Assembly (NCBI GenBank): GCA_900470805.1
Contig: UCCA01000013.1
Coordinates: 1 to 36,976, forward strand
Length of the DNA: 36,976 bases
Direction of reading: 5' to 3'
Origin: Hyphomicrobiales bacterium
Lineage (GTDB): Bacteria > Pseudomonadota > Alphaproteobacteria > Rhizobiales > Rhizobiaceae
Shown here in pieces: positions 28,856 through 36,976 of this stretch; the stretch's first letter is position 1; each line of letters starts with the position of its first letter. The notes below the pieces were generated by a model. It searched no databases, had not been told where the DNA came from, and was given only the letters and a program-made list of their open reading frames with translations. Made by a program: the position numbers and the translations under genes.

Positions 28856-29800
28856 CTACGCGGTCGCCGCGATGGCAGCGTGCGGCTTGGTGCGCTCGCG
28901 AAAATGGCTCGGCGACGCGCCGATAACTCGCTTGAAGGCGCGGCTGAACGAGGCCTCTGACTCGTAGCCGAGACGTTCCGCAACGGTCGCCACGCGTTGT
29001 CCTTCGCGTAGCCATTCGTGCGCCTGGTGCATGCGCATCCGCGCCACGTATCGGGCAGGGGTCTCGCCGACCACGCTGACGAAGCGTTGCGCAAAGCCGG
29101 AACGGGATGCGCCCATGTGGCGCGCGAGTTCTTCCACGCTCCAGTCATGCGCAGGATCGAGATGGATTGCCGCCAGCACTCGTCCCACCTCGGGATTGCG
29201 CACGGCGGCAAGCCAGCCGGTGGCGTCGCCGCAGCCGTGTTCTACCCATGTTCGGATGATGGTTGCGGTCAGAACGTCGGCGAGACGCGAGAGAATGCCG
29301 CCGGCGCCGACCCGGTTCATTTCGACTTCGCGTGCCATGGCGTCCAGAAGTGCGGGGATGGCGGGCTCGCTCACGGCCAGATCGCTGGTGCGCATCACGT
29401 CCGGCATGAGCTGCAGCAGCGGATGCCGCTTGTCGACGTTGAAGCGCATGACGGCGAAGAACAGAAGATTGGTGGGATCGGAGCATGCGCATTGCAGGTC
29501 GATGATGCCATCGCACACCGCCTTGCGCGGGAAGTTGGCGACAGGTGTCGGCGTCAACCCCGGCTGGCTGGCCACCACATGCGCGTCGCCGCGCGGCAGC
29601 AGGACCGCATCTCCCGGACGCATTTCCAGCCACTCGCCGGATGGCGCCTGCAGGAAGGCGCTGCCGGCCGCGAGAAAATGGAACTGCGCTTCGTCCTGTG
29701 TCGGAAAGGCCGTGGCCCAAGGGGCGGAGGGCTGGCAGCGGCCATATTCGACACCATCGAGCCGCAGGCCGCGAAGCATTTCGGTCAAAGGGTCGGTCAT
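28856..29800 (-). CDS. AraC-family transcriptional regulator with cupin sensor domain
   Basis: A 314-residue regulator. The N-terminal cupin_6-type domain carries FHFLAAGSAFLQAPSGEW and MRPGDAVLLPRGDAHVV. The C-terminal AraC/XylS domain has two helix-turn-helix units: WSVEELARHMGASRSGFAQRF and RVATVAERLGYESEASFSRA, closing with FKRVIGASPSHFRERTK. ATG 29800 is preferred to a frame starting at 29854 because the domain begins soon after. It lies divergently from the MFS exporter at 29909, with about 108 bases between, so it most likely controls that exporter and itself. The inducer is unknown. Confidence 0.92.
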   Translation of the reverse strand: MTDPLTEMLRGLRLDGVEYGRCQPSAPWATAFPTQDEAQFHFLAAGSAFLQAPSGEWLEMRPGDAVLLPRGDAHVVASQPGLTPTPVANFPRKAVCDGIIDLQCACSDPTNLLFFAVMRFNVDKRHPLLQLMPDVMRTSDLAVSEPAIPALLDAMAREVEMNRVGAGGILSRLADVLTATIIRTWVEHGCGDATGWLAAVRNPEVGRVLAAIHLDPAHDWSVEELARHMGASRSGFAQRFVSVVGETPARYVARMRMHQAHEWLREGQRVATVAERLGYESEASFSRAFKRVIGASPSHFRERTKPHAAIAATA

Positions 29801-29908
29801 GGCCTGTCTTTCAGAATTTGGACGAATGATCATGTCTTGTGGATTATTCAGCATAGAAACGCCAAGTCGCTCTGTCTAGACCTGTGCCGATAATCATGGA
29901 GACGGCAT

Positions 29909-31111
29909 ATGAATACCCAAGCTGCAAATTTATCAGGCGAACACAAGGACAAGGTACCCGCTGCGTGGGCCGGCGTGATCTCGCTCGCACTCGGGGTCTT
30001 TGGCCTTGTCACCGCAGAGTTTCTGCCGGCCAGCCTGCTGACGCCGATGTCTCAGGATCTCGGCGTCAGCATCGGGGCCGCCGGCCAATCGGTGACGATG
30101 ACGGCCCTCGTGGGCGCCGTTGCCGGTCCCGCCGTGGTCATCGGCACGAGCCGTTTCGATCGGCGCTACGCGCTCTTCGGGCTGACGGCGCTGTTGATCG
30201 TGTCGAGCCTGCTGGCCGCTTTTGCAAACAGTCTGCCGATGCTTCTGATATCCCGCGCGCTGCTCGGCATTGGGCTCGGCGGCTTCTGGGCGATGTCGCT
30301 GGCGCTTGCCATGCGGCTGGTGCCGGAGCGGCTGATGCCGCGCGCGATGGCCATCATCATGACCGGCGTGTCTGCCGCAACCGTCTGTGCGGCGCCGGTC
30401 GGCGCCTGGGTGGGCGATGTTCTCGGTTGGCGGTTTGCATTCCATATCGCGGCGGTCGTCGGCGTCGTGGCGCTGGTCGCGCAGGTGCTAACCCTGCCTG
30501 CCATGCCGTCCACCGGTCCGGCGGGACTTGGCACCATGGCTGCCGTCTTGCGCCGTCCGGCCATCCGTCGCGGCCTGCTGACCGTACTTCTGGTCGTGGC
30601 CGGCCATTTCGCGGCCTTCACTTTTATTCGTCCGTTTCTCGAAGCGGTGCCACAGTTTGACGTCGAAGGCATTTCGGCAATCCTGCTGGCGTTCGGCATT
30701 GGCGGCTTCATAGGCAACATTCTCGGTGGCCTGATCGCCGAACGCAACACCCGATTGGCGATGACGCTTGCGGCGGGCGGCATTGCGCTGACCACTTTCG
30801 TGCTGGCCTTTGCGGGGATTTCCCCAGCCATCTCGGTGATCGCAACGGCTCTGTGGGGCCTCGCCTTCGGCGCCTTGCCAGTCAGTGTTCAAAGCTTCGT
30901 CACGCAGGCGGCATCCGATGAGGCGGAGAGTGCCGGCGCCTTGATGCTGACCACCTTCCAGCTGGCGATCTCCAGCGGCGCGGTGTTCGGCGGGTTGATC
31001 TTCGAAACCCAGGGACCGGCCGGTGTCTTCGCTTTCGCCGGCGTCTCGGCCCTCCTCGGCGTCGCCGTTATCGGGCTGACCGCCCGGTCGCGGGTCGTCG
31101 CTGCGGAGTGA
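29909..31111 (+). CDS. MFS exporter, drug-proton antiporter type
   Basis: A 400-residue inner-membrane transporter with about 12 helices. The first helix VISLALGVFGLVTAEFLPAS and the motif-C-like GITGVSAATVCAAPVGAW region (seen as MTGVSAATVCAAPVGAWVGD) point to the DHA1 drug-efflux branch. GTSRFDRRYALFGL is the loop between helices 2 and 3. Length is usual. ATG 29909 has GGAGA 9 bases upstream. It probably exports a toxic or signal compound under control of the divergent AraC regulator. Substrate unknown. Confidence 0.92.
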   Translation: MNTQAANLSGEHKDKVPAAWAGVISLALGVFGLVTAEFLPASLLTPMSQDLGVSIGAAGQSVTMTALVGAVAGPAVVIGTSRFDRRYALFGLTALLIVSSLLAAFANSLPMLLISRALLGIGLGGFWAMSLALAMRLVPERLMPRAMAIIMTGVSAATVCAAPVGAWVGDVLGWRFAFHIAAVVGVVALVAQVLTLPAMPSTGPAGLGTMAAVLRRPAIRRGLLTVLLVVAGHFAAFTFIRPFLEAVPQFDVEGISAILLAFGIGGFIGNILGGLIAERNTRLAMTLAAGGIALTTFVLAFAGISPAISVIATALWGLAFGALPVSVQSFVTQAASDEAESAGALMLTTFQLAISSGAVFGGLIFETQGPAGVFAFAGVSALLGVAVIGLTARSRVVAAE

Positions 31112-31118
31112 GTACGAC

Positions 31119-31142
31119 GCGAGGTGGCTTTCGCCACCTCGC
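31119..31142 (+). terminator. perfect hairpin after the MFS gene
   Basis: GCGAGGTGGC (31119-31128) and GCCACCTCGC (31133-31142) form a perfect 10-bp stem with a TTTC loop, 8 bases after the stop. No T-run follows. It lies between convergent genes and could serve either direction. Confidence 0.6.
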
Positions 31143-31233
31143 CATTGCCGAATCTTCGGCATCTGGCAGAACATACATTCGCCCTTGGACGGATGCATTG
31201 CTCAACCTATCCGGCGACGTTGCCAGTCGGATA

Positions 31234-31647
31234 TCAGCCAACGACTGCTTCGGCTGCCGTTTCATCGATAGAAAATGGCCTTGGCTTTCCGTCATCACCA
31301 ACCGCAACCATGACGAAGACGGCATCGGTCACCTTCTCGCGCGAATGCTCGTAGTGTCTGCGGGTCCAGGCCTCGACGCGCAAGGTGATTGATGTGCGGC
31401 CGATCTTTTCGACTGCCGTATAGACGCAAAGCGTGTCGCCAATCTTGACCGGCTTCTTGAAGACGATTTCGTGCACCGCGACCGTGACCGTCCGGCTTTT
31501 TGCGATGTCGTTGGCGCGCACGAAGGCCGCCAGATCCATCTGCGACATCACCCAGCCGCCGAAAATGTCTCCCGCCGGGTTGGCGTCGGCGGGCATCGCC
31601 AGCGTGCGAAGGGTAAGCTCTGTACCGGGAGGTGCGCTGAATTCCAT
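31234..31647 (-). CDS. acyl-CoA thioesterase, YciA-like hot-dog fold
   Basis: A 137-residue single hot-dog-domain thioesterase that hydrolyses acyl-CoA in the cytoplasm. LTLRTLAMPADANPAGDIFG with GGWVMSQMD is the family signature, including the catalytic Asp and the CoA-binding Gly pair. AVHEIVFKKPVKIGDTLCVY forms the typical beta sheet. ATG 31647 has CGGAG about 8 bases upstream and yields the usual length; the frame reaches up to 31698 and would add 17 residues. It faces the MFS gene. The short acidic tail after the fold is common. Substrate range cannot be told. Confidence 0.9.
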   Translation of the reverse strand: MEFSAPPGTELTLRTLAMPADANPAGDIFGGWVMSQMDLAAFVRANDIAKSRTVTVAVHEIVFKKPVKIGDTLCVYTAVEKIGRTSITLRVEAWTRRHYEHSREKVTDAVFVMVAVGDDGKPRPFSIDETAAEAVVG

Positions 31648-31964
31648 CAAGGACTCCGTTCGTGTCGATCCTCCCGTCAGGTCAATTAGCCGCGCCATGG
31701 CCGTTGGCCAATAGATATGGATGCATAGCTGCCATCTCGTTGGTATCGGGATCGTCCACGTGACCCACGCCGGGACCCAGGGTAGACAACGGCGACAATG
31801 TCTAGACCGCTTATAAGCAGGCGTTTGTCACTTGCTTTGCTGCCGGGGCATGAATTCGTTTCCCGAATCGCCTATCTAGGAGCGGACTTGGTGATCGTTG
31901 AGCCGATATCTTGGTGCGATGAGATCGCGATCGGCAACCACCACAATAATGACGAGGTGATATT

Positions 31965-33023
31965 TTGACGGATGCAAACAGGGCCGGTGAACTGGTCAAT
32001 ATTCCCGTGTTCGACGGCCATAACGATATCCTCTCGCGCATGATGCATGAAGGTCGCGACGGCGCCGAGACCCGCTTCCTCGGCGGTAATGCGAAGATGG
32101 ATATCGACCTTCCGCGTGCACGACAGGGTGGTCTCGCGGGCGGTCTTTGCGCCGTCTATGTCTCTGCTGCCAGTCGGGAGCCTGATGCCAACGGTGACCT
32201 GCCGCGTGTGGAGCGGCAATCCGCAGTGGATCAGACGATGGCGCAAGCTGCGTTGTTACGCCGGATCGAGGCGCAGTCCGAAGGCGCTTTCTCCATATGC
32301 ACATCGGTTGCCGAGATCCGCGCGGCGATTGCCAATGGCAGCTTCGCCTCGGTTTTTCACATCGAGGGCATCGAGGCTGCTGGTCCTGATCTCGATATCA
32401 TCCATGTCCTGCACGCAGCAGGCCTGCGGACCCTGGGCCCGGTGTGGAGCCGGCCGAACATCTTTGCGCATGGCGTGCCCTTCCGATTTGGTCATAGCCC
32501 CGATATCGGACCGGGATTGACGGAGGCTGGGCGCGACCTCATCCGATTGTGCAACCGCCTGAAGATCATGATCGATCTCTCGCATATGAATGATGCTGGC
32601 TTCTGGGATATTGCCGGGATTTCAGACGCGCCGCTGGTGGCCTCCCATTCCAATGCCTTCGCCGTCTGCCCGCACAGCCGCAACGCGACCGACCGGCAGC
32701 TTGACGCCATTCGCGATAGTGGCGGTCTGATCGGGCTGAATTTCGGGGTCAAGTTCCTGCACCCGGAGGGAAAGGCCGATACGGAGCTGGACCTGTCCGT
32801 CATGGTGCGGCACGTCGATTACCTCGTCGAACGCGTCGGCATCGATCACGTCGGGCTGGGTTCGGATTTCGACGGCACCCTGATCTCGAAGAAGATCGGC
32901 GACGTCACCGGGCTGCCGCGCCTGCTGGCCGCCCTGCGCGCCTCGGGCTACGACGACGAGGCGCTGACGAAGATTGCGCATGGCAACTGGCTGGCGGTGC
33001 TGGAGCGGACTTGGGGTGAATAA
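31965..33023 (+). CDS. membrane dipeptidase family M19 (renal-dipeptidase-like)
   Basis: A 352-residue zinc peptidase of family M19, an amidohydrolase-like TIM barrel that cleaves dipeptides, in bacteria sometimes D-amino-acid-containing ones. Metal ligands are visible: His-x-Asp in FDGHNDILS, Glu in FHIEGIEAAG, His in MIDLSHMND and His in VASHSNAFAV; HVGLGSDFDGT closes the site. No signal peptide is seen, so the enzyme is probably cytoplasmic. The start is a TTG at 31965, supported by GAGGT about 8 bases upstream and by the absence of a better start. It stands alone, facing the DUF882 gene. A rare TTG start suggests modest expression. Confidence 0.93.
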   Translation: MTDANRAGELVNIPVFDGHNDILSRMMHEGRDGAETRFLGGNAKMDIDLPRARQGGLAGGLCAVYVSAASREPDANGDLPRVERQSAVDQTMAQAALLRRIEAQSEGAFSICTSVAEIRAAIANGSFASVFHIEGIEAAGPDLDIIHVLHAAGLRTLGPVWSRPNIFAHGVPFRFGHSPDIGPGLTEAGRDLIRLCNRLKIMIDLSHMNDAGFWDIAGISDAPLVASHSNAFAVCPHSRNATDRQLDAIRDSGGLIGLNFGVKFLHPEGKADTELDLSVMVRHVDYLVERVGIDHVGLGSDFDGTLISKKIGDVTGLPRLLAALRASGYDDEALTKIAHGNWLAVLERTWGE

Positions 33024-33198
33024 TCACCTCTGCCACCGGCATGATCGCGGCTACCTCAAGCGGGCATCCTGCTGTGCGAAGCCATAGGCTTTTGTGAAGG
33101 CAGGGCCGCAATCTCGATCCTTCGCGGCGCTTGATACGTTCGTTGTCGCTGTGGAGGCAGTCTGGTGTGGCGGCGAGGCGCGAGCCGGTGCCAGCCGT

Positions 33199-34515
33199 TC
33201 AGCCGTCGAGGGCAAATCTCTTCGTGTCGAAATCGTCATCTGCCAGCGCTTCGGCGTCGAGTCCCTCTTCATCTTCCTCATCGTAGGCGGCGCCATGCAG
33301 ACGAGGAGCGGTCATCTCTATTGCTGCGCCGGGTGCCTGCAAGGCCCAGGAAACCAGCGCTCTGGTCGAAATCGCGCCGACACCTGCGGATATCTGTGGT
33401 GAGTCGGAGCTTGGCACCGGCTTCAGCGCCGCCACCTTGGCGGTTGTCATGACATTGTTCTGGCTTGCAATGACCAGTTCGCCGGCAGTGCCCCGGCCCA
33501 CAACAGCACTTGCCAGCATGATCGGCGCGACTTTCGCCGGCACCGACGCAACCGTCAGTTCATCCACCAGCGGCCTTAGCGTCGGCAACGGTATCGTCAG
33601 CGCGGCCAGATCGGGAACCGATGGCTTGACGGGTTCCTCAGTCGATTTCCTGCCAAGCTGAAACTCAATCCCCCTGTCGGCTCGACTTCTTGGCGTGGGC
33701 AACATGGCTGTCACAAGACCGCGCGGCAGATCTTCTGACGAAGCCTCAGAACCAGCGTCGCCGTCCTCATCGATCTTGCGAATGATTTCACTGGCGGGTG
33801 ACCGGGATCGCTTCTTCTGGTCCGCCATGGCCAGTTCGTAGCCTGGTAGCGCCCTTCCATCGGCCGGCAGATGCAGGGTGCGCCCGTTTGGAAACAGTCG
33901 CGCGAGTTCCTGACGGGACATTCGAGGCCAGGCGCGAACATTTCCGACGTCGAGGTGCACGAATGGTGATCCGGAGGTAGGGTAGAAACCGACGCCGCCG
34001 ACCTGCATCTGCATGGCTAGTGCCCGAAGCGTCGCGAGCTTCACGCCGGGAATGTAGAAATCCATCGCCTTGCCGAGCATATGCTGGCTTTTTTTGGCGA
34101 CACCCGTGCTGCGCGAACGGCTTCGCAGCATATTGTTGGTCGAGGGTGAGCGGTAGGCGGACACCACGTGGATGGATTCCTTCGCGCCGCTGCGCTGGTA
34201 GACCTCCCAGACAAGATCGAGAAGGCGCGGGTCTATCTTAGTCGGCTCGTTCTTGCGCCAGTCACGCAGGAAGCGGTTGATCTGCATCAAGCCCTTGGGG
34301 TCGAACTTGCCGTTGCGCTTGTAGACTATGGTTGCTCTTTCTCCCGTATGCGTGAAGAAGAGCTTCAACGCCCGGTCATCGGCTGCTGCCTGTGCCGTCC
34401 CGACCAAACCTGCAAACAGGAGCAATAGGATCAACATCACCCGATGGGCGACGAACGACAGCGCCAACGTTATGGCGGTGGTCGGGATGGACACGATTGC
34501 TTGGTGCAGGAACAC
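33199..34515 (-). CDS. DUF882/M15A-type periplasmic murein protein (YcbK-like) with long C-terminal tail
   Basis: A 438-residue exported protein. A long N-terminal hydrophobic stretch (VMLILLLLFAGLVGTAQA) acts as signal. The DUF882 domain of the M15 fold (about 45-200) carries FTHTGERATIVYKRNG, HVVSAYRSPSTNNMLRSRS, the metal ligands in SQHMLGKAMDFY (His and Asp), and FVHLDVG. E. coli YcbK/MepK of this fold cuts peptidoglycan cross-links. Whether this protein is active is not shown. The remaining ~230 residues are low-complexity and rich in Ala, Pro, Ser, Thr and charged residues, and match no domain. GTG 34515 has AAGGA upstream; the frame extends to 34647 but without support. Confidence 0.88.
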   Translation of the reverse strand: MFLHQAIVSIPTTAITLALSFVAHRVMLILLLLFAGLVGTAQAAADDRALKLFFTHTGERATIVYKRNGKFDPKGLMQINRFLRDWRKNEPTKIDPRLLDLVWEVYQRSGAKESIHVVSAYRSPSTNNMLRSRSRSTGVAKKSQHMLGKAMDFYIPGVKLATLRALAMQMQVGGVGFYPTSGSPFVHLDVGNVRAWPRMSRQELARLFPNGRTLHLPADGRALPGYELAMADQKKRSRSPASEIIRKIDEDGDAGSEASSEDLPRGLVTAMLPTPRSRADRGIEFQLGRKSTEEPVKPSVPDLAALTIPLPTLRPLVDELTVASVPAKVAPIMLASAVVGRGTAGELVIASQNNVMTTAKVAALKPVPSSDSPQISAGVGAISTRALVSWALQAPGAAIEMTAPRLHGAAYDEEDEEGLDAEALADDDFDTKRFALDG

Positions 34516-34988
34516 GGGAACTCGTCCTTGATAAAGCCAGCAGGCATCGAAACGCAGCGTGGGCGACGTTGCTTTGGTGCCAATTATGGTCAACAGATTC
34601 CTAACGGACCGTTTATGATCGCGCGAATGTGATCGCCGGCTGTGCATTTATGACAAGCACAGGCGCAAGAACCGCTACCGCGTGCATATGGCATCCACGT
34701 CGATCCTGCGACGTCAACACCAGCTTACTTTGTCGGCGAAGATTCGGGATCGAGGTCCTCGGACTTTTCCACTGTATCGCTCGTATCGAGGCTTTCTCTG
34801 CGAGGCAAGATCGCTCTGCTTAGAGTGGAGCACCTGCAAAGCTTTGAATCTAAGTGAAGAATCTTTGGTTTATTAGTTTCGTACGCCGGGGTTTCGGCCT
34901 GACACCCTTGCAAAGAATGCCTATCTATTGCGAGTAGAAGGGCTTTGTCGTAGATGGAAGCGACGACATTGTCGGCAGCCTGACGACC
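34516..34988. other. 473-base divergent intergenic region
   Basis: It lies between the leftward DUF882 gene and the rightward DUF6502 gene, and should contain both promoters. A short perfect palindrome CGAGG-T-CCTCG lies near 34751-34761. No gene or known operator is recognisable. Confidence 0.45.
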
Positions 34989-35879
34989 GTGTCTCCGAAA
35001 GGCCAAGTATTGGTGATGCTGAAGCCGCGCGCAAAATTGCCGTTCTCCGAAGAAGGCTTGCAGGCGATATTGATCCGCGTGCTCCGCCCGCTGGTGAAAC
35101 TTGCGCTGGCGTCGGGTCTCAGCTTCCCGTCTTTTTCCGCAGTACTTCGCCGACTGTACATCGAGGTGGCGGAGAATGATTTCGCGCTGCCGAACAAGCC
35201 CCAGACCGACAGCCGCATTTCGCTTTTGACCGGTATCCATCGCAAGGATGTCAGCCGGTACCGTGGGCAGGTCCTGGCGGTTTCGCTGCCGCCGCTGGCC
35301 GTTTCGCAGACCAGCCGCATCATCGCCCGATGGCTGGCGGATCCGATTTACTGCAATGACGACGGGTCGCCACGGGCTCTCGTAAGAACATCGCCAGACG
35401 ACAGCCCGTCTTTCGAGAGCCTAGTCAGCCAAGTCACCAAGGATGTTCATCCGCGTGCCGTTCTCGATGAATGGCTGGACCGCCAGCTTGCCTTTCTGGA
35501 TCACGACGGGCGCGTTCATCTCGATGTTGCATCGATTATCCCCAATGCCGGCGATGAAGCGTTGCGGCATTATTTCGCCCGCAACCTTCATGATCACACG
35601 CTTGCTGCGGTAACCAACATGATGAACGAGCCTCCTCCTTATTTCGAGCGCGCCGTGCATTACGACCGCATATCCGCCGCTCTTGCCGCCCGCCTCGACG
35701 AGATTGCGCGCCAGGAATCCATGGCGCTGTTGTTGAGGCTCAACAAGATCGCCCACAATGCCCTGCAGGATGATCCCGGTGGCGAAAGCCGTTGGATTGC
35801 CGGTATCTATATCATGCCGCAGGAGGTCAAATCGGAGCCTTCGCCGACAGGCGATGCAGATAACAGGGGCGACGAATGA
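34989..35879 (+). CDS. DUF6502-family protein, function unknown
   Basis: A 296-residue soluble protein of the DUF6502 family. The N-terminal helical part ILIRVLRPLVKLALASGLSF with FSAVLRRLYIEVAENDFAL and RISLLTGIHRKDVSRYRGQ resembles a winged-helix DNA-binding unit, which suggests a regulator; this is inference. The middle part (SFESLVSQVTKDVHPRAVLD, EWLDRQLAFLDHDGRVHLDV) is conserved in the family. The listed start is GTG 34989 without a clear ribosome binding site; ATG 35016 is an equal choice. It overlaps the next gene as ATGA, so the two are co-translated. Confidence 0.85.
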   Translation: MSPKGQVLVMLKPRAKLPFSEEGLQAILIRVLRPLVKLALASGLSFPSFSAVLRRLYIEVAENDFALPNKPQTDSRISLLTGIHRKDVSRYRGQVLAVSLPPLAVSQTSRIIARWLADPIYCNDDGSPRALVRTSPDDSPSFESLVSQVTKDVHPRAVLDEWLDRQLAFLDHDGRVHLDVASIIPNAGDEALRHYFARNLHDHTLAAVTNMMNEPPPYFERAVHYDRISAALAARLDEIARQESMALLLRLNKIAHNALQDDPGGESRWIAGIYIMPQEVKSEPSPTGDADNRGDE

Positions 35880-36949
35880 CGCCCGTTACGATATCGAGGC
35901 GACTGTTTCTTTTGGCGGGCGTCTCACTACCGTTCGCCGTCGCGGCCAGCGCCGTGGCACAACAGGCGATTGGCGATCACGGCATTGGCGGGTCCGGCCT
36001 CTCGGTTGCCAACGGTGGCGAAGGCGAAGATCAGGGTATCGGCGGCACCGGGATTGTCGGAACAATCCAAGGCTTCGGCAGCATTATCGTCAATGGCGTC
36101 CATATTCCCTTCAATATGTCGACGCCGGTGTCTATCGATGGCAAGCGTGCCTCGACGAACGCCATGCAGATTGGTCACATCGTGCGAGTTCTCCTGATGG
36201 GCGGGCGTGCGCAACGCATCATGATCGTCAGCGAAGTCCAAGGCCGTATCGACCGGATGAGCAGAAACGGCATGGCTGTCCTGTCGCAAGACATAGACAC
36301 GAGCCAAATCGACGCCGCAGGCTTCACGACGGGTGGCCACGTGGCGGTCTTCGGCATCAGGAAGCCCGATGGAACGATCGTTGCCAGACGTATCGAGCGC
36401 CGTCTCGCGTCGGACGGCTCGCATGTCCGTGGTATTCCGCAGCGCGACGGCGCGCGCATCAGGATTGGCGGCCTCGCGCTGGAAACGGCAAGCCGACGTC
36501 TGCTCGGGAAGCAAACCCTAGTGCGTTTCGCCGGCAAGGGTAATCGTCAGCGGATCATTCGGATGGAAGCTGAGGCCGTGGTTCCGGGGCTCAGACGGGG
36601 CATCGTGAATGTTGAAACCTATGGCCGTAAAGAGCGCGGACGCGTCACCCTCGGACTTGGGATATTGGCGCCCGGCAACCGCATGCAGCTTTCTCCGGAT
36701 GGTCATGGCTTCGTCGATATCAGCGTTCGGGATTCAAGCCGCATGGTAGCTCCAGGGACTGGGGCAGATCGGCGCGGCGGCGGGCCTCCGCGAAATGGCG
36801 GTGGGACACCAAGTGGCCCGCCCTCTTCCAGTGGATGGGGTGATCCCGGCTCCGGGCCACGCGGCGGCCCATCCGGAGGATTTGGAGGACCAGAAGGCCC
36901 CCCAAGCTCCCCCGGCCCTCGTGGCGGCACCCCCGGTCCCAGCCGATAA
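35876..36949 (+). CDS. DUF5666-domain protein with Tat-type signal and Gly/Pro-rich tail
   Basis: A 357-residue exported protein. The N-terminus TISRRLFLLAG is a twin-arginine motif (S-R-R-x-F-L) followed by a hydrophobic stretch and an ASAVA cleavage site. It may therefore be exported folded, perhaps with a cofactor. Glycine-rich GIGGSGL and GIGGTGIVGTIQGFGSIIVN start the DUF5666 region, whose repeats are beta-strand rich (MAVLSQDIDTSQIDAAGF, TTGGHVAVFGIRKPDGTIVA). From about residue 300 the chain is nearly all Gly, Pro, Ser and Arg. ATGA overlap with the DUF6502 gene indicates one operon. No enzyme motif is seen. Function unknown, possibly an envelope or binding protein. Confidence 0.87.
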   Translation: MTPVTISRRLFLLAGVSLPFAVAASAVAQQAIGDHGIGGSGLSVANGGEGEDQGIGGTGIVGTIQGFGSIIVNGVHIPFNMSTPVSIDGKRASTNAMQIGHIVRVLLMGGRAQRIMIVSEVQGRIDRMSRNGMAVLSQDIDTSQIDAAGFTTGGHVAVFGIRKPDGTIVARRIERRLASDGSHVRGIPQRDGARIRIGGLALETASRRLLGKQTLVRFAGKGNRQRIIRMEAEAVVPGLRRGIVNVETYGRKERGRVTLGLGILAPGNRMQLSPDGHGFVDISVRDSSRMVAPGTGADRRGGGPPRNGGGTPSGPPSSSGWGDPGSGPRGGPSGGFGGPEGPPSSPGPRGGTPGPSR

Positions 36950-36976
36950 CAACCGTCGAATGGGATCGTCTTGACA

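Noticed and set aside
29874..31807. GTCTAGAC palindrome occurring near 29875 and near 31800
   Set aside because: Eight-base palindromes are expected by chance, the flanks differ, and the genes nearby are not functionally linked.
34725..35323. Two minus-strand frames over the DUF6502 start region
   Set aside because: They overlap the conserved DUF6502 N-terminus antisense and show no domain.

Overview
The window reads as a chromosomal or chromid segment of an alphaproteobacterium of the Rhizobiaceae (Rhizobium/Agrobacterium/Ensifer type). I infer this from the GC-rich coding, the family content (DUF882/M15-type murein protein, CobW-type GTPase, HlyD/HlyB adhesin export, treYZ, FecI/FecR/TonB-receptor set) and an iron-responsive TGA-N9-TCA palindrome of the kind used by RirA in rhizobia. 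It holds 25 well-supported genes plus two truncated or doubtful ones. I see no tRNA, rRNA, insertion sequence or CRISPR array.

Layout. (1) 1-5746, all plus strand: a type I secretion locus. It has the 3' end of a large repeat adhesin ending in a DUF4082 domain, a COG0523/CobW GTPase, a 102-residue unknown protein, an HlyB-like ABC exporter with an inactive C39-like domain, and an HlyD-like adaptor. The genes are tightly packed, with stop-SD coupling or an ATGA overlap. No TolC is seen. (2) 6099-15074: a surface-polysaccharide region of six glycosyltransferases in two directions (GT2, GT4, GT2, rhamnosyltransferase-like, membrane GT2 with QxxRW, WecG/TagA GT26), interrupted by a methyl-accepting chemotaxis protein. 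(3) 15195-19325, minus strand: an iron-type cell-surface signalling set, ECF sigma factor - FecR - TonB receptor with STN domain, with an IRO-like operator upstream of the sigma gene. (4) 19504-21505: a Frm2-like nitroreductase and a MscS-type channel. (5) 21492-25858: treY-treZ, making trehalose from maltodextrins, divergent from a 923-residue multi-PAS hybrid histidine kinase. Between them lie GGAAC elements resembling the general-stress (EcfG/RpoE2) promoter on both strands. (6) 28856-31111: an AraC-type regulator divergent from an MFS exporter. (7) 31234-36949: a YciA-like thioesterase, an M19 dipeptidase with a TTG start, a DUF882 murein-type protein with a long low-complexity tail, and a DUF6502-DUF5666 pair in which the second gene carries a Tat-type signal.

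How they fit together: most of the window serves the cell envelope and stress adaptation. One block exports an adhesin, one builds a glycan, one takes up an iron compound under surface signalling, and one makes the osmoprotectant trehalose next to an osmotic channel and a sensor kinase. The least understood parts are the CobW GTPase and small protein inside the type I secretion operon, and the DUF6502/DUF5666 pair.
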